From: Stephania yunnanensis | Lineage: Eukaryota > Streptophyta > Magnoliopsida > Ranunculales > Menispermaceae | Assembly: GCA_039657365.1 (NCBI GenBank) | Contig: CM077581.1 | Coordinates: 13,489,501 to 13,553,500 of the forward strand | Length of the DNA stretch: 64,000 nt | Direction: 5' to 3' | Shown: piece after piece, positions 31,070 through 42,651 of the stretch | Layout of the letters: every line of letters begins with the position of its first letter | Numbering within the stretch: the first letter of the stretch is position 1 | The notes under the pieces: model-generated | Seen by the model: the letters and a program-made list of their open reading frames with translations, nothing else | What the model was told of the DNA's origin: nothing | The model's database searches: none | Position numbers and translations under genes: made by a program

Positions 31070-32815
31070 TGTAATGACCCGCATTATTTAATTTTAATTA
31101 AATTATTAATTATAGATTAATACCCGTAGCTCGGACCAACGTGGACACCGTCGACAAGTTTAGGGCATGCCGACCATGGTATAAACAATTATTTTTATGT
31201 GATGCATGTTAAATTGTTGTATTATTAATTAATTCGCGTCGCACTAGTTAATATTTTTATTGGTTGCGTCGTGCACGCGTAGTGATGAAAATATATGACG
31301 ACGCGGAGTGCGCGTAACGCGAGTGTATGGGATAGTCCGGGTTTAAAAGTCACATCATCCATCAAATCACATCATCCATCAAGTCACATCATCTCATATC
31401 TTACTTTTCTCTCTTCTATCTTCTTTCTCCTCTCCAAACAAAACCCACAATTTTCTTTTTCTCTCTCTCCCCAACGATTCCTTCTTCCTCCTCACACCAC
31501 TCTCATTTTCTTCCTCACTAAGATCTCCCTCACTAAGCTCTCCTCACACTCTACGGTCTTAGGAAGTTGGTCATCTCTCTCACGAAACTCTCCCTCTTGG
31601 CGGCCTCTGCAGTGACCTCCCTAGACCAAGGTGAGTGGTGGTTACATTCTTAAAGAAATTTGAAGTTTTAATGATGAGGTTGAGATGGTAAAGAGTAGTG
31701 TTAGTTGTTAATTTGTTTATTGTTGTTGTTATTAATTGTTTCGAAAAGGTAATAGAAAAAAAGAAATAATTTTTTTTTTGGTTTCTTCTTAAGAGACGGG
31801 GTGCGCTTGGCTACCCTTATATGGGCCATGGCCCAAACCTGAATGGGCAAGGCTAACCCTAACCGGATGGACCGGGTCGGACTCCATTCCATTAATTAAA
31901 TTTAAAAATTAATTTAAAATTAAATAAAAAATGGGTTTTAAATAAAATAAATTACAAAAAGAGATAAAAATAGATATAAATTATGAAAAATTTCAAAAAA
32001 TATAAAAAGTTAGAAAAGCTAGGAAAATGAGTTTCGAGGCTTTTTGAGTATTGACACCCCGGTGTATAACTTGAAAAATGTGCCAAAAATTAAACTTTTT
32101 GGAATAAAATTATAAATTTTGGTCCCACAGTATAAATTCAATTAATGTAACTCTAAAATAATGAAAATGGTATAATTGAACACCAGGGACTTATGAGACC
32201 AAAGTCGAGTGTTGGGTGAGCATCTCGAGGCATGAGTGGGACATTTTAAGAGCGATTTGTGATTATTTGCGATAAGTAAGCCAATGAGAAAATTAGTTAA
32301 AATTCATTTATAACACTTGTTTTATTTCACAGTTCAATTATTCCATCGTGCTATTTATCGCTATCCATTTACTGTTCATCCACTCCCACGTGTGTATGTA
32401 TGTTCGTTGACGGGGTCGGGCATGGCATAGACTCACATCCCGGGGCTAGTTACCTCATACTGTTCGAGTAATTAGCCATGATGGGGCTATGCGATGACTA
32501 TTTCTTACGAAACCCGTTAGGTTGAGAGATGTTTGATGAAGATTTAAGTCTCTATCATGGGTTCCTCTTGAGAGATGTTTGGACGAGTTCTATCGTTAAT
32601 GGGTTCGTCTCATTCGAGTGTGAGATGTTTGGTGATGTGATCGTCATGGGTTCCTCTCAGTTTAGATATGGCAATTAGATGTCGACCGGGGTTTTCTATC
32701 ACGCTACACTTGTGTCCAATTTCGACTTCTCTGCGACTTATTTTCATGCAATTACTTTATTTTATGTTCCTTATTTAAATTGCATGAATTGTAGCCATTT
32801 TATTGGATTTCATGA
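31070..32815 (+). mobile_element. LTR-B part 1 (Gypsy LTR)
   Basis: Starts TGTAATGACCCGCATT. It shares with LTR-A the short CACATCA-type repeats (31348-31392), 'gaacaccagggacttatg' (32178), 'cactcccacgtgtgtatgt' and the repeat array with 'gagatgttt' and 'gggttcctct' (32520-32660). In place of LTR-A's GC-rich block there is a pyrimidine-rich stretch (31390-31610), and around 31800-31880 'ggacc'-rich sequence. It is split at 32815 by the LARD element. It works as a 5' LTR for the gag remnant at 39745. Confidence 0.87.
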
Positions 32816-34388
32816 TGACGCGCGCCGAACGCGCCAATAAAATTAAAATACCTAAACCAACTATTTTTGTAGAATAGTGGCAAATGGTCGATCCCACAAG
32901 GATCGGTAATCTTTCTAAGGTCAAAAATAACGAAAAGGGAAATCGAAGGTTTTAAAGAATGAATAAATTAACTAATGTTTAAAATAAATAAACAAAACAA
33001 TGAAAATAATTTGAAAACAATTAATAAAAACACCTAGGTCAAGACATACAAGTTCAGTTCGATAAAAGATTGGATTTGGTTGTCGATTTATGTAAAATAT
33101 GCAAATCAAAATATCTTAGTGTAGCTATAGAACCGTAACGTACGCGGTTCCTTCGCACTTCCTAATCTCGATAGCCAAGGTACGACGGTGACTATTTCTC
33201 TAGTCAAACGTATAACCCTATACTCTAAGCGCATTGGGTTTAACACGATGACCGCAATAGGTTTCGTGAAGGCACTACACCTAGACAACCGAATCACTCG
33301 TGTGTCCGATTTAGCCTAGATTTCTAAGGTATTCAACCGGTCCCAAAAGAGACTAATCAATTGGTAAGGTCAATTGCCACTAGTGTGGTCTTATTGCACA
33401 AGTACGGATGCTTACGACACACTGGCGAGTAAATCAAGATTTAAACATGAATTTAACCTCGATTATTGAAACAATACCAAAGAAAATAAAATATTAATGA
33501 AAAGATTGAAATTAAAATATATAAATCTCACAAATCCATTGATATGCGCAGTCGAACCTCCCTCGCAATCTTGCCTAGGTTAGAGGTTTTAGCCTCGCAT
33601 AGTTGAAGAACACAAAGAAAAAGAAAAAAAAAAAATATAGAAGTTCGAGAGGGAGAGAAGAGAAGTCGGCTCGAGAGGCCGAATAGAAGAATCGATGGCC
33701 AGGCCAAGAAGAAAAATATATATAAACTCCCCTTTGTCCCGATTCGCGAAAACCCTTTTTTAAAACTGCCCAAAATTGGGTTTTGTTTGTGACACGTGCG
33801 CCGAGGACGATCAAACGGTTGTGATGAATTTGTTTCCAGTCTCTACTACGTGTCATCGTGTGATTGGTTGAGCTTACTGGCATGTGTGACGTAGCGCGTT
33901 GTGATTGGAGGAGAACCTGCTGGTGATGACGCTGGTGAGAAGAGGGTTGCTACGTGTCAGCATTTGATTGGGTGGGACAGCTGCCTTTTGCGGCTTTGCA
34001 GGGGCATGCGTCAGCTGCTGACGCGAGCGGACGAATGGATGACTGCCACGTGTTGGAGTGGCAGGTGCGACAGCTTTTGCTGGAACGCGTGGACGAATCT
34101 GGCGTGACACGTAGACTGCGACAGGAAATTACCGAATGATGGAGTGACACGTGGACTGCAACAGTGGAAAATCACCCAAAATGCGCATATCTCGAGGCGT
34201 ATCTTTCGGTGTCTGATCACTGTGTATGAGTAGTCCATTTTGCGCATAATTTTTCGCCACAAACTCAACCGCGCACTCCAAAAATCCTAAAAATGAACAA
34301 TAAAGATAATTAGGCCCATATATCGAAGATTCAACAATAAAAATACATAAATAAACTATATATAATATGCATAAATAATGACCTATCA
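32816..34388 (-). mobile_element. LARD 3' LTR
   Basis: A 1573-bp repeat; partner of 37751-39308. Both contain 'cgatcccacaaggat', the block of repeated 'cgtgtca' / 'acgtg' motifs (33780-34160), and end in 'gacctatca'. Confidence 0.92.
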
Positions 34389-34405
34389 AATACCCCCAAA
34401 CTTAA
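34389..34405 (-). other. LARD polypurine tract
   Basis: Minus strand 'cttaagtttgggggtatt' directly before the 3' LTR. A second similar tract, 'aagtttgggggtac', stands internally at about 35466-35480. Confidence 0.8.
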
Positions 34406-37228
34406 GACTTTGCACGTCTCGAGCAAAGGTGTAAATGACACATACAAATAAACTAGACCTCTAATACAACTATGCACTAACTCAACTACTCTTAGACCCG
34501 ATTTAAAATTCATGGAGTTCCTTTGGTTTACATAGTCGCCAAGATAACAAATTACTCAAGAAATTTTGGAGTTATGATATGTCAAGAACTGCAACCCAAA
34601 CACAATTAAGATCACATTTTCAAGACATAGACTCGGTCAAGACAAAGGCCATCAACTACTCGCGGGTTTTCTTGGTTTACACATTCAAGCATGCAAATTT
34701 ACAATTTTACTTAATCTAGCTATAAGCACTCGAGCTAAATCTTTTTATTTGAGGAGTTTTCATACTCTTCCGCCTTTATCCATTTTATATGTATACTCTC
34801 TATTTTTTTTTCTCTCATTTTTTTTTTTTTCAAATAATACGGTCCCTGCTCCATTTCCTGTGGACCGATTTTCTCACTTTTTCCCACCACAAGTTTCCCT
34901 GCTCCATTTCATGTGGAAACTTGTGGGACACTCTATATTTTGAAAACTCGTGTTAGCCCTTCTCACTTTTACTATAATTAAGCAAATTCCCCAATGTGGG
35001 TTAAAGTCTCATCACTTGCACAATTTCAACCGTCTACCCATTTTGGTATCTAGCATAAGGCTTAACCATCATACTAAGTCCCTAATCATGAAATCATAAA
35101 AATACTGAGCTACGGACTCGAGTGAGTATTTCTCCTACTTTTTCCTAAGTTTCAAGTCAAAAAGGCAAGCATAATGTACTCATCCACAACCAAAGGCATG
35201 AAACAAAGTTTCAGGTGACTCTAAACAATATAATAATGAAAACTATACTAAATACATGCATGAAAGTGTATCAACTCCTAATGAAGTGAGATAGATGAGT
35301 ATGGAGGGAAAAGAAATGGAAGAAATGAGTGAATAAGAGATATCAAACACCACCAATACCATCCAACAACCACATATAGCCGCATATAATTGAAAAAAAA
35401 ATTTAAACGATCTCACCTGCGGTCTTTCGCAAAGCAATCCATCTACTCAATCCACAAATCCTAAAGTACCCCCAAACTTATTCCGAACCTTGTCCTCAAG
35501 GTTCAAAACAAGTCAAGGAATCCATGCAACAAAAAGACAAAGAATAGTGGTGAAAAAGAATATGGATAAAATAAGAAGATGATACAAGTGCACGCATAAC
35601 AAAAGTCTCAAAAACTAGTGAATGCTCAAATCTCGCATGTCTAGGTGACTAAGGAAACTATGAAATAAAATTATCATAATAAGAGCAAGAACTAATAAGC
35701 ATGAGAGTTAATTCAAATGATTCCTATCAAATCTTGCGAGCCCGAAGTCTCTCAACTAAGGGTGAAGTCAACAAGATGATGGAATGAGGTTTAGGGTTTT
35801 GGGTCTACTTAAAGACCCGCCACTAATGTGGTGACTTAAGTTGGATATGTCCCAACCAAGTCTCAAAACACCTAAAACTCTAATAATATGTTAATTCCTA
35901 AAAAAAAAAAAAGAATATGCTCAAATTACTCCAAAAACAATGTAATCCATAGTCAAACCTAGCAAAACTCAGGGGGTGGTCTAGTGCCATCAGTGCTCAT
36001 CAAACATTCATTACACCTGCAAAAATCCAAGAGACCAAGTTAGGGCTTTATTAAACATAAAAAACTAAAACTAAATTAAAATTGAAATAAATGCAATAAA
36101 AATAAAAACAAAGCTGGGCTGCCTCCCAACGAGCGCCTTTCTTTTAAGTCTTTGGCTAGACTTATTGTGATTCATCACGTGATGCCCTCTTCTTTGGAGA
36201 TGTCAACAACAAATGGCGCATCAACATATTTGGGCAATGCAGCATGCACGCCCTCCTTTAGAATTGGGAGCTCATTCGAGACCTCTAACACAAACGAATC
36301 TGTCATATCATGGTCATCCAACACAAAGGTGTTAGCTAGTGTAGAAAATCTGCGAACGCTCCTTTACTTCCACCCCGTATAAGGTTTAACAAATATGCAT
36401 GAGAGGGTGGGTGGTTTCACCAACACCAGAGGTTGGTCTTCCTTGCTCTCTATCTGCGGCTCCTCTGGCCTTTATGAAATGACTCCAATTTCTATCACAA
36501 CTTCATCATCGTCATTCTGTGCAATGGAAATGTCCGACTCAATTTGAAGGACTTAAAGTCCTTGCGTTGTTTCACACCAATAGTTCTCCACCGGTGTATC
36601 AACATTCACCTCAACATTCCTCAATGTATCAACATTCACATTCTCCTCTGAGTAAGAAATTGGTTGTGTATTACACAACTCTTTCTCGTCAAAATATATT
36701 TTCCTAATCTAGGGCACCGCTTGACCTAATCTCGTAATTAAGCCCTAATCATATCCATACGGGACTTAACTACGTATTAGTCGAAACCTTTTCTAATTAA
36801 ACCTTTTATTAAATGAATTTATTAGCGGAAGAGTGTGGCAGTCTTCAAAATTCTCAATAAAATGGTCTAAGTTGAATAAATTGAGTTTCCAAGTTTTGCA
36901 AGCTTGATTGTCAAGGAATAGGCACATCTATACACCTAAACAAATAATGAATACAAAAGCATGCTATTGATCATTCGATTCACATTTAAAACAACAAGAA
37001 TAGACATAGCATGGAATGGAATCAATGAATTAAATCAAATAAATGGATATAATGCAAACTAGACTCATCAAATGAGCACGGACACAAAGAAACACATGAT
37101 ATAAGAGTACAAAAAATTGTTGAAGCTCTTCATGAAATTGGTTCAATAAACTTTATTTTATTGAAATATAAATTTTCCAATTTTTCCAATTTTTCCAAAT
37201 TTTCTTTCATCTTTCTTCCATTTTTCTC
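34406..37228 (-). other. LARD internal region, mostly non-coding
   Basis: AT-rich sequence with no retrotransposon enzyme blocks. Notable points: pyrimidine runs at 34800-34830; a nearly duplicated 'ttccctgctccatttc' at 34846-34906; 'gctgggctgcctcccaacgagcgc' near 36113, a string I associate with Tat/Athila-type internal regions; and repeated 'atcaacattcac' units at 36597-36640. No ORF here looks like a known protein. Confidence 0.6.
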
Positions 37229-37629
37229 TTATTTTTTTCTTTTTCGTTGTTGATCATCTAGTAATTTTTCATCATATCTTCCAAATAGGTGCTTTGTTGA
37301 GGAATCTGTAGGTGGGAGTGGGTGGTGGACTTGACATGAGCCCAAAAAATCGAGTTGTGGCGATGCATAGCTAGGATAATGATAATTCTCATACTTTGGA
37401 TAATACGAACAATTCATATGTGGAATGAGAATAATCTTCACAAATTTCGCAAACCTGAGAATAATCTTCTCGACAAATTACACAAACACCGTTGCACAAA
37501 AGAATGCATGTTAGAAAATTGATGTACATTATATAACATACCTACCCCATTCACATTATAATAATGTGAGTCTTCGAATCGACCATAATTGTGGGGGTAG
37601 GAGGCCATCGCGGGGTTGCCTGCATACAT
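37229..37629 (-). pseudogene. LARD short leader ORF remnant
   Basis: On the minus strand, soon after the primer site, a frame begins 'MYAGNPAMASYPHNYGRFED' and, after a break caused by an approximately 30-base internal duplication (repeated 'gagaataatcttc' at 37424 and 37457), resumes as 'MNCSYYPKYENYHYPSYASP' to 37229. It is rich in tyrosine, asparagine and proline, about 130 codons in all. Its position suits the start of a gag reading frame, but no capsid motif is seen. I do not recognise it; it may be a conserved non-autonomous element ORF or chance. Confidence 0.4.
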
Positions 37630-37667
37630 GTTAAGAACAAGGGACTAGATAAAAAAAAAAAATAAAA

Positions 37668-37706
37668 AAAAATAAAAATAAATAATAATAATAATAATAA
37701 TAAATA
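37668..37706 (+). repeat. A-rich and (TAA)n microsatellite
   Basis: An A-rich run followed by about eight ATA/TAA triplets between the LARD leader ORF and its primer site. Confidence 0.9.
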
Positions 37707-37728
37707 ACCAAAGAAAGAAAAAACCAAT

Positions 37729-37750
37729 CCCCGGCAACGGCGCCAAAAAT
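37729..37750 (-). other. LARD primer binding site
   Basis: Minus strand 'tggcgccgttgccgggga', adjoining the 5' LTR. This is the hallmark leader of Tat/Athila-type Gypsy elements (primed by a non-Met tRNA; tRNA-Asp in those families as I recall). Confidence 0.88.
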
Positions 37751-39308
37751 TGACGCGCGCCGAAACGCGTCAATAAAATTAAAATACCTAAACTAACTAT
37801 TTTTGTAGAATAGTGGCAAATGGTCGATCCCACAAGGATTGGTAATCTTTCTAAGGTAAAAAATAACGAAAAGGAAATCGAAGGTTTTAAAGAATGAATA
37901 AATTAACTAATGTTTAAAATAAATAAACAAAACAATGAAAATAATTTGAAAACAATTAATAAAAACACCTAGGTCAAGACATACAAGTTCAGTTCGATAA
38001 AAGATTGGATTTGGTCGTCGATTTATGTAAAATATGCAAATCAAAATATCATAGTGTAGCTATAGAACCGGTAATGTACGCGGTTCCTTGCACTTCCTAA
38101 TCTCGATAGCCAAGGTACGACGGTGACTATTTCTCTAGTCAAACGTATAACCCTATACTCAAGCGTATTAGGTTTAACACGATGATCGCAATAGGTTTCG
38201 TGAAGGCACTACACCTAGACAATCGAATCACTCGTGTGTCCGATTTTGCCTAGATTTCTAAGGTATTCAACCGGTCCCAAAAGAGACTAATCAATTGGTA
38301 AGGTCAATTGCCACTAGTGTGGTCTTATTGCACAAGTACGAATGCTTACGACACACTAGCAAGTAAATCAAAATTTAAACATGAATTTAACCTCGATTAT
38401 TGAAACAATACCAAAGAAAATAAAATATTAATGAAAAGATTGAAATTAAAATATATAAATCTCACAAATCCATTGATATGCCAGTTGAACCTCCCTCGCA
38501 ATCTTGCCTAGGTTAAAGGTTTTAGCCTCCCATCCATAACACAAAAACAAAGAAAAAGAAAAAAAAAAATAGAGAGGGAGAGAAGAGAGTTTGGCTCGAG
38601 AGGCTGAATAGAAGAATCGCCGCCGCCAAGAAGAAAAATATATATAAACCCCCTCTGTCCCGATTCGCGAAAACCTTTTTTAAAACTGCCAAAAATTGGG
38701 TTTTGTTTGTGACACGTGCGCCGAGGACGATCAAACGATTGTGATGAATTTGTTTCCATCTCTGCCACGTGTCATCGTGTGATTGGTTGAGCTTGCTGGC
38801 ATGTGTGACGTGGCGCGTTGTGATTGGAGGAGAACCTGCTGGTGATGACGCTGGTGAGAAAGAGGGCTACGTACGTGTCAGCATTTGATTGGGTGGGAAG
38901 CTGCCTTTTGCAGCTTTGCAGGGGCATGCGTCAGCTGCTGACGCGAGCGGACGAATGGAGACTGCCACGTGTCGTGGAGTGGCAGGTGCGACAGCTTTTG
39001 CTGGAACGCGTGGACGAATCTGGTCGTGACACGTGGACTGCGACAGGAAACCAGTGAATGATGGAGTGACACGTGGACTGCAACTGTGGAAAATCGCCCA
39101 AAACGCGCATATCTCGAGGCATATCTTTCGGTGTCGATCACTGTGTATGAGTAGTCCATTTCGCAGTCAGTTTTTCGCCACGAACTCAACCGCACACTCC
39201 AAAAATCCTAAAAATGAACAATAAAGATAATTAGGCCATATATCGAAGATTCAACGATAAAAATACATAAATAAACTATATATAATATGCATAAATAATG
39301 ACCTATCA
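37751..39308 (-). mobile_element. LARD 5' LTR
   Basis: A 1558-bp repeat aligned end to end with 32816-34388. Differences are scattered single bases and small indels (for instance near 38590-38640 and 38860-38900), so the insertion is fairly recent. Confidence 0.92.
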
Positions 39309-39621
39309 CTCATGCTGAGTTTTCACACTGTAGGGTTGTTTATTAATGCAAAATTTTAATTATAATATTTGCATGCTTTAAAGACTTCCTATTAGATATT
39401 CAACTTATATTAATTAAATTAATCGCGAATAACTTAACTTAGTTAACTTAATGTAAATATTCATAAAAATATTGATAAATAATAAGTTAAATGTGAATAA
39501 GATACGTACGAAGGTTTTGATCGCTAGTCGTCAAATACAAGCATGCGGTGATGTGGCATGCCTTGGTGACGTGTCTGGTGACGTGGCGGTACCAATTTGC
39601 CTCGGAGTTTGGGCAGTTATG
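39309..39621 (+). mobile_element. LTR-B part 2
   Basis: The right end of LTR-B after the LARD. It matches LTR-A from about 4735 to 5040: 'ttgcatgctttaaagacttcc', 'gtgacgtgtctggtgacgtgg' and 'tcggagtttggg'. Compared with LTR-A, about 255 bases (4472-4730) are missing at the LARD insertion site. Confidence 0.87.
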
Positions 39622-39636
39622 GTTGGTATTAGAGCC
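39622..39636 (+). other. LTR-B element primer binding site
   Basis: TTGGTATTAGAGCC immediately after the LTR end; initiator-Met type with one mismatch. Confirms LTR-B is a 5' LTR on the plus strand. Confidence 0.85.
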
Positions 39637-39744
39637 TAGGTTCAAGAGAACTTAGGGAAAAGTTTAATGAAACTTAATAAGACTTAACAAAACGAACTTA
39701 GAAGTGGAAACTAGAAGATCCTGACTTAGAACTTTAGTTGGGAA

Positions 39745-41235
39745 GCGAACATGGGCGGGTAGTACCAATGCTTATACGTTATAAATTTTGATTTGTAATA
39801 TTATATACGAGTATACGAGGTTGATACGAACCTTTGTTATTGTAGATACGATATGGACAAACAACAACCGACTGCTTTTACAGTGGATGGCAGACAGACA
39901 ATTGGTACCACACCTATTACGACTGATCGGTGTACTCGATCGGATCGCGATACACGACAACAGTTTGAGTAGATGATTGCCTTACTCCATGGAAGACGAC
40001 GGCTATCGCGATGCTTACCGACGCCATTACACCGAGCGTCACTTAGACAACAACTGCTCTGATTATCCGGGGTACGCTTGTGACTATAGTTATGGCCGAG
40101 ACTATCATACTTATTACAATTATAGAGACCGTACCGAGATTACCACGCCGACATCTACGGTTATAGTAACACTGACACATACCTCGTAGGAGACCACATT
40201 CGAGGCTTCCTCGTCAGCTAATGCTAAACTGACAAAGGAGTTTGTGGATTTTAGCTAGGATATTTTACTGGAGGCGGAGACCCAGAGGCAACCACGAGAT
40301 GGGTTCTTGCATATGAGAAGTTACATAGCCTTCTGAGGACCCATGACAACATTCGCGCTAGGATATCTGGATATATGCTCGAGGAAGGCCGAAGTTTGAT
40401 GGACCATTCATACCGAGACCTATGGAGAGATGACTACTTGGGCCATTTTCCGACATGTCTTATATGATCATTACATACCGAGGGAGATACAGTTGCATCT
40501 GAGACAAAAGTTTTTTGATATTTTAGACAAGGTACCCGCATAGTTGTTCATTATATGGAGAGGTTTCGCTACTTGTTATAGTTTGCAGAGGACTTGGCTT
40601 CTACGGATCGCGATCAAGTTCACTATTTTGGAGTTGGACTCAGAGATGAGATGGGAGTGCAGTAGTATCTGGCGGAGCTCGTATACCGTAAGAGATCTAC
40701 GAGAGAGCTTTAGCCCATGAGACATATCTTCTCTATCGCGTCGTAATACCTATACCACATCTGGCATCATGGTCATCCCTACACGACACCAGGTCTAATA
40801 GGAAAGGGAAGAGGATCATCAATCATATAGATATACGATGATAGAGGCCTAGACATGATGACCACTTGGCATTCATGTCCCATGCTATATTACCCTCATA
40901 GCTAGCGTTAGCGTCAGAAGGTGGTTATACACGTCAGCAGGGACATAGACCGACTCAAGACCAGGGAGGCAAAGACTAAGGATGATATGTCAGTGTCAGA
41001 GTTAATGGTCAGATAGTGTTAGAGGGTAGGGGTAAGGACATATGAATGTTATTTGTTTTAAATGCAAACAACCTGGACACATTAAGAAAAAGTGTCCGAT
41101 GGCTCTAGTTGCACCGATTGTAGCACCATTAGTTCATGCTAGGGAGCGGGTATACGCGGTAGCACAAGCACAGGCCTCAGACAACTCGTCGGGATGGCCT
41201 GCATACACTTATTGACTCGTTCGATGGGGCATGAT
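39745..41235 (+). pseudogene. gag: Gypsy gag with zinc knuckle (LTR-B element)
   Basis: Capsid and nucleocapsid gene of the LTR-B element, badly decayed. Across stops one can read a capsid segment near 40425-40560 ('TWAIFRHVLYDHYIPREIQL', then 'LRQKFFDIL') with the tryptophan, aromatic and IP landmarks of chromovirus gag. A clear zinc knuckle, 'CFKCKQPGHIKKKC' (CX2CX4HX4C), lies at 41054-41095 and all four ligands are kept. A tyrosine-rich N-terminal stretch is at 39977-40180. Frameshifts and stops are frequent. The rest of the element (protease onward) is absent: a minus-strand Athila/Tat fragment starts at about 41236. Confidence 0.82.
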
Positions 41236-41860
41236 TTTGATTTCTACCATCGCATTATTTCTTTTATTTTATGCATACAATCTTTTCACCATATTATTGA
41301 TTGTTTTGCCATTTTATTAATTACTTCTTTTGCTAAAGTAGGTGTTGTTTCAAATAGAGTTCCATAACATCATTTATTTATGGAGCTTTTAACATTTGAG
41401 TCCATATAGTTATTGGATTTTATGGGAGATAGAACAACCAATATTGTGCTTGATCTTTCAATGCAAAAAGGAAAGCTTTAAGTTTGACTTATTCTAAAGT
41501 ACATTCTTTCGGTTTCATCCTATTAACTTTATGTTGATACTCCCTTATGAATTTCTATGGGTCTTCATTGTCTTTATTATAGAAGCTCGGTAAGGCACTA
41601 ATAAACCCAGATCTAAGTTTAAATTCAAGATATCCATCGAGGTGTGCTATACACATAGGCTCAAATGTTGTAAAAATTTGTTTTACTTGTCTAAAAGTGA
41701 GTTCTTTATTGTCATTATTATTATTATTATTGATAACTATATTAGCACTATTAATATTATTAATGAAATTGTCATTATTATTGTTGCTATTCTCCATCCT
41801 ATTACCTAAATTTTTCCTAAGTTGTTGTCTTAAACTCCGATTAAAAGTTCTATCTATTTC
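41236..41860 (-). pseudogene. gag: Athila/Tat-like Gypsy gag fragment
   Basis: On the minus strand an 80-codon frame (41797-41555) begins with asparagine-rich sequence (a decayed AAC/AAT repeat) and leads into 'FEPMCIAHLDGYLEFKLRSG' and 'FISALPSFYNKDNEDP'. The last parts (FELKxG, LPxFxG-NEDP) are the signature start of gag in Athila/Tat-type elements. After a frameshift at 41555 further gag-like residues ('VKLKAFPF') continue to about 41450. Upstream lie a damaged primer site and an LTR end, so order and strand agree. The rest of the element is missing. Confidence 0.75.
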
Positions 41861-41952
41861 AAGATCAAAGGATGCAAAGATCTTGTAGAATTAACACGAC
41901 GAAGTGTATAGACTATACAACATTTAAAATCCTAAGAAATTATTTAAAAATA

Positions 41953-41972
41953 TTCGGCAATGGCACAAAAAC
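41953..41972 (-). other. Damaged Tat/Athila primer site
   Basis: Minus strand 'ttttgtgccattgccgaa' resembles the TTTTGGCGCCGTTGCCGG seen intact at 37729-37750, with changes mostly at CpG positions. Confidence 0.7.
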
Positions 41973-42651
41973 TAACACGTGTCGAGCGTGCACAATAATT
42001 TCATGTATTTTTCTATTATTTATAGTAGTGGTAAATGAGATATCATCTCCACAGGGATTTTGAAAATCTCAAAGGAAAGTATTTTTTTCCTGTTTTTCTT
42101 AATTTAGCTAATCTAATTAAACGTGAATTAAAAGTCCAAATAACTAAAATCGATAACTACTAACTTAACTAACCAAATTAACTAACTTAATTCTAACAAT
42201 TTTAATGTAAACTAAATTAGACAATACTCAAATTCAAATATAATTTAAATATTTGAAATAAACATCTTAACAAACCCCCACTAAATAATGTAATATACTT
42301 GGATTGCTTTCAAACATTAAGACATAATATCACTTCATATTATAGTTATAATTATAACTCCTATAAAAAATTATAACGCATGTAATCTTGGAATCATTAA
42401 ATCCCAATTCATAATAGATTGATAGCCTTTAGCCAGCCACCGATTTTCCTAACTTCAATGGAAAAGCCACATTCTATCATTGTAAATATACCCATTGGAT
42501 AAAACGCAACACCATAAAAATACGAGAGCATTAACACTCAATGAAAATCATGCCTAATCTAAGCCAATAAAAATCAGAATATACCGATAAATAAATAATT
42601 TAGAACACAATCACATAGAACATCAACTCGGGAAAAACCTTATAAATTAAT
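41973..42651 (-). mobile_element. Athila/Tat-like LTR fragment
   Basis: Next to the damaged primer site. The first bases ('taacacgtgtcgagcgtgca', then 'tagtggtaaatgagatatca') parallel the start of the LARD LTRs ('tgacgcgcgccg', then 'tagtggcaaatggtcgatcc') in layout but not closely in sequence. The right limit is set by the start of the Gypsy-3 LTR near 42652; the outer LTR end is not seen. Confidence 0.65.

Larger units (their letters stand above)
32816..39308 (-). mobile_element. LARD: complete non-autonomous LTR element
   Basis: Two long LTRs (32816-34388 and 37751-39308) in direct orientation, a minus-strand primer site, a polypurine tract, and a 3.3-kb internal region without RT, integrase or protease. 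The LTRs are very similar along their whole length. The ends are TGATAGGTCATTATT and GCGCGCGTCA on the minus strand. The flanks carry TCATG on both sides (32810-32814 and 39310-39314), each shifted one base from the element ends, a slightly imperfect target duplication. The primer site type points to a Tat/Athila-like Gypsy helper, by known family habits. Confidence 0.87.

Noticed and set aside
36152..36382. A 76-codon plus-strand ORF in the LARD as a captured gene
   Set aside because: Opposite strand to the element, no recognisable motif, and ordinary length for chance.
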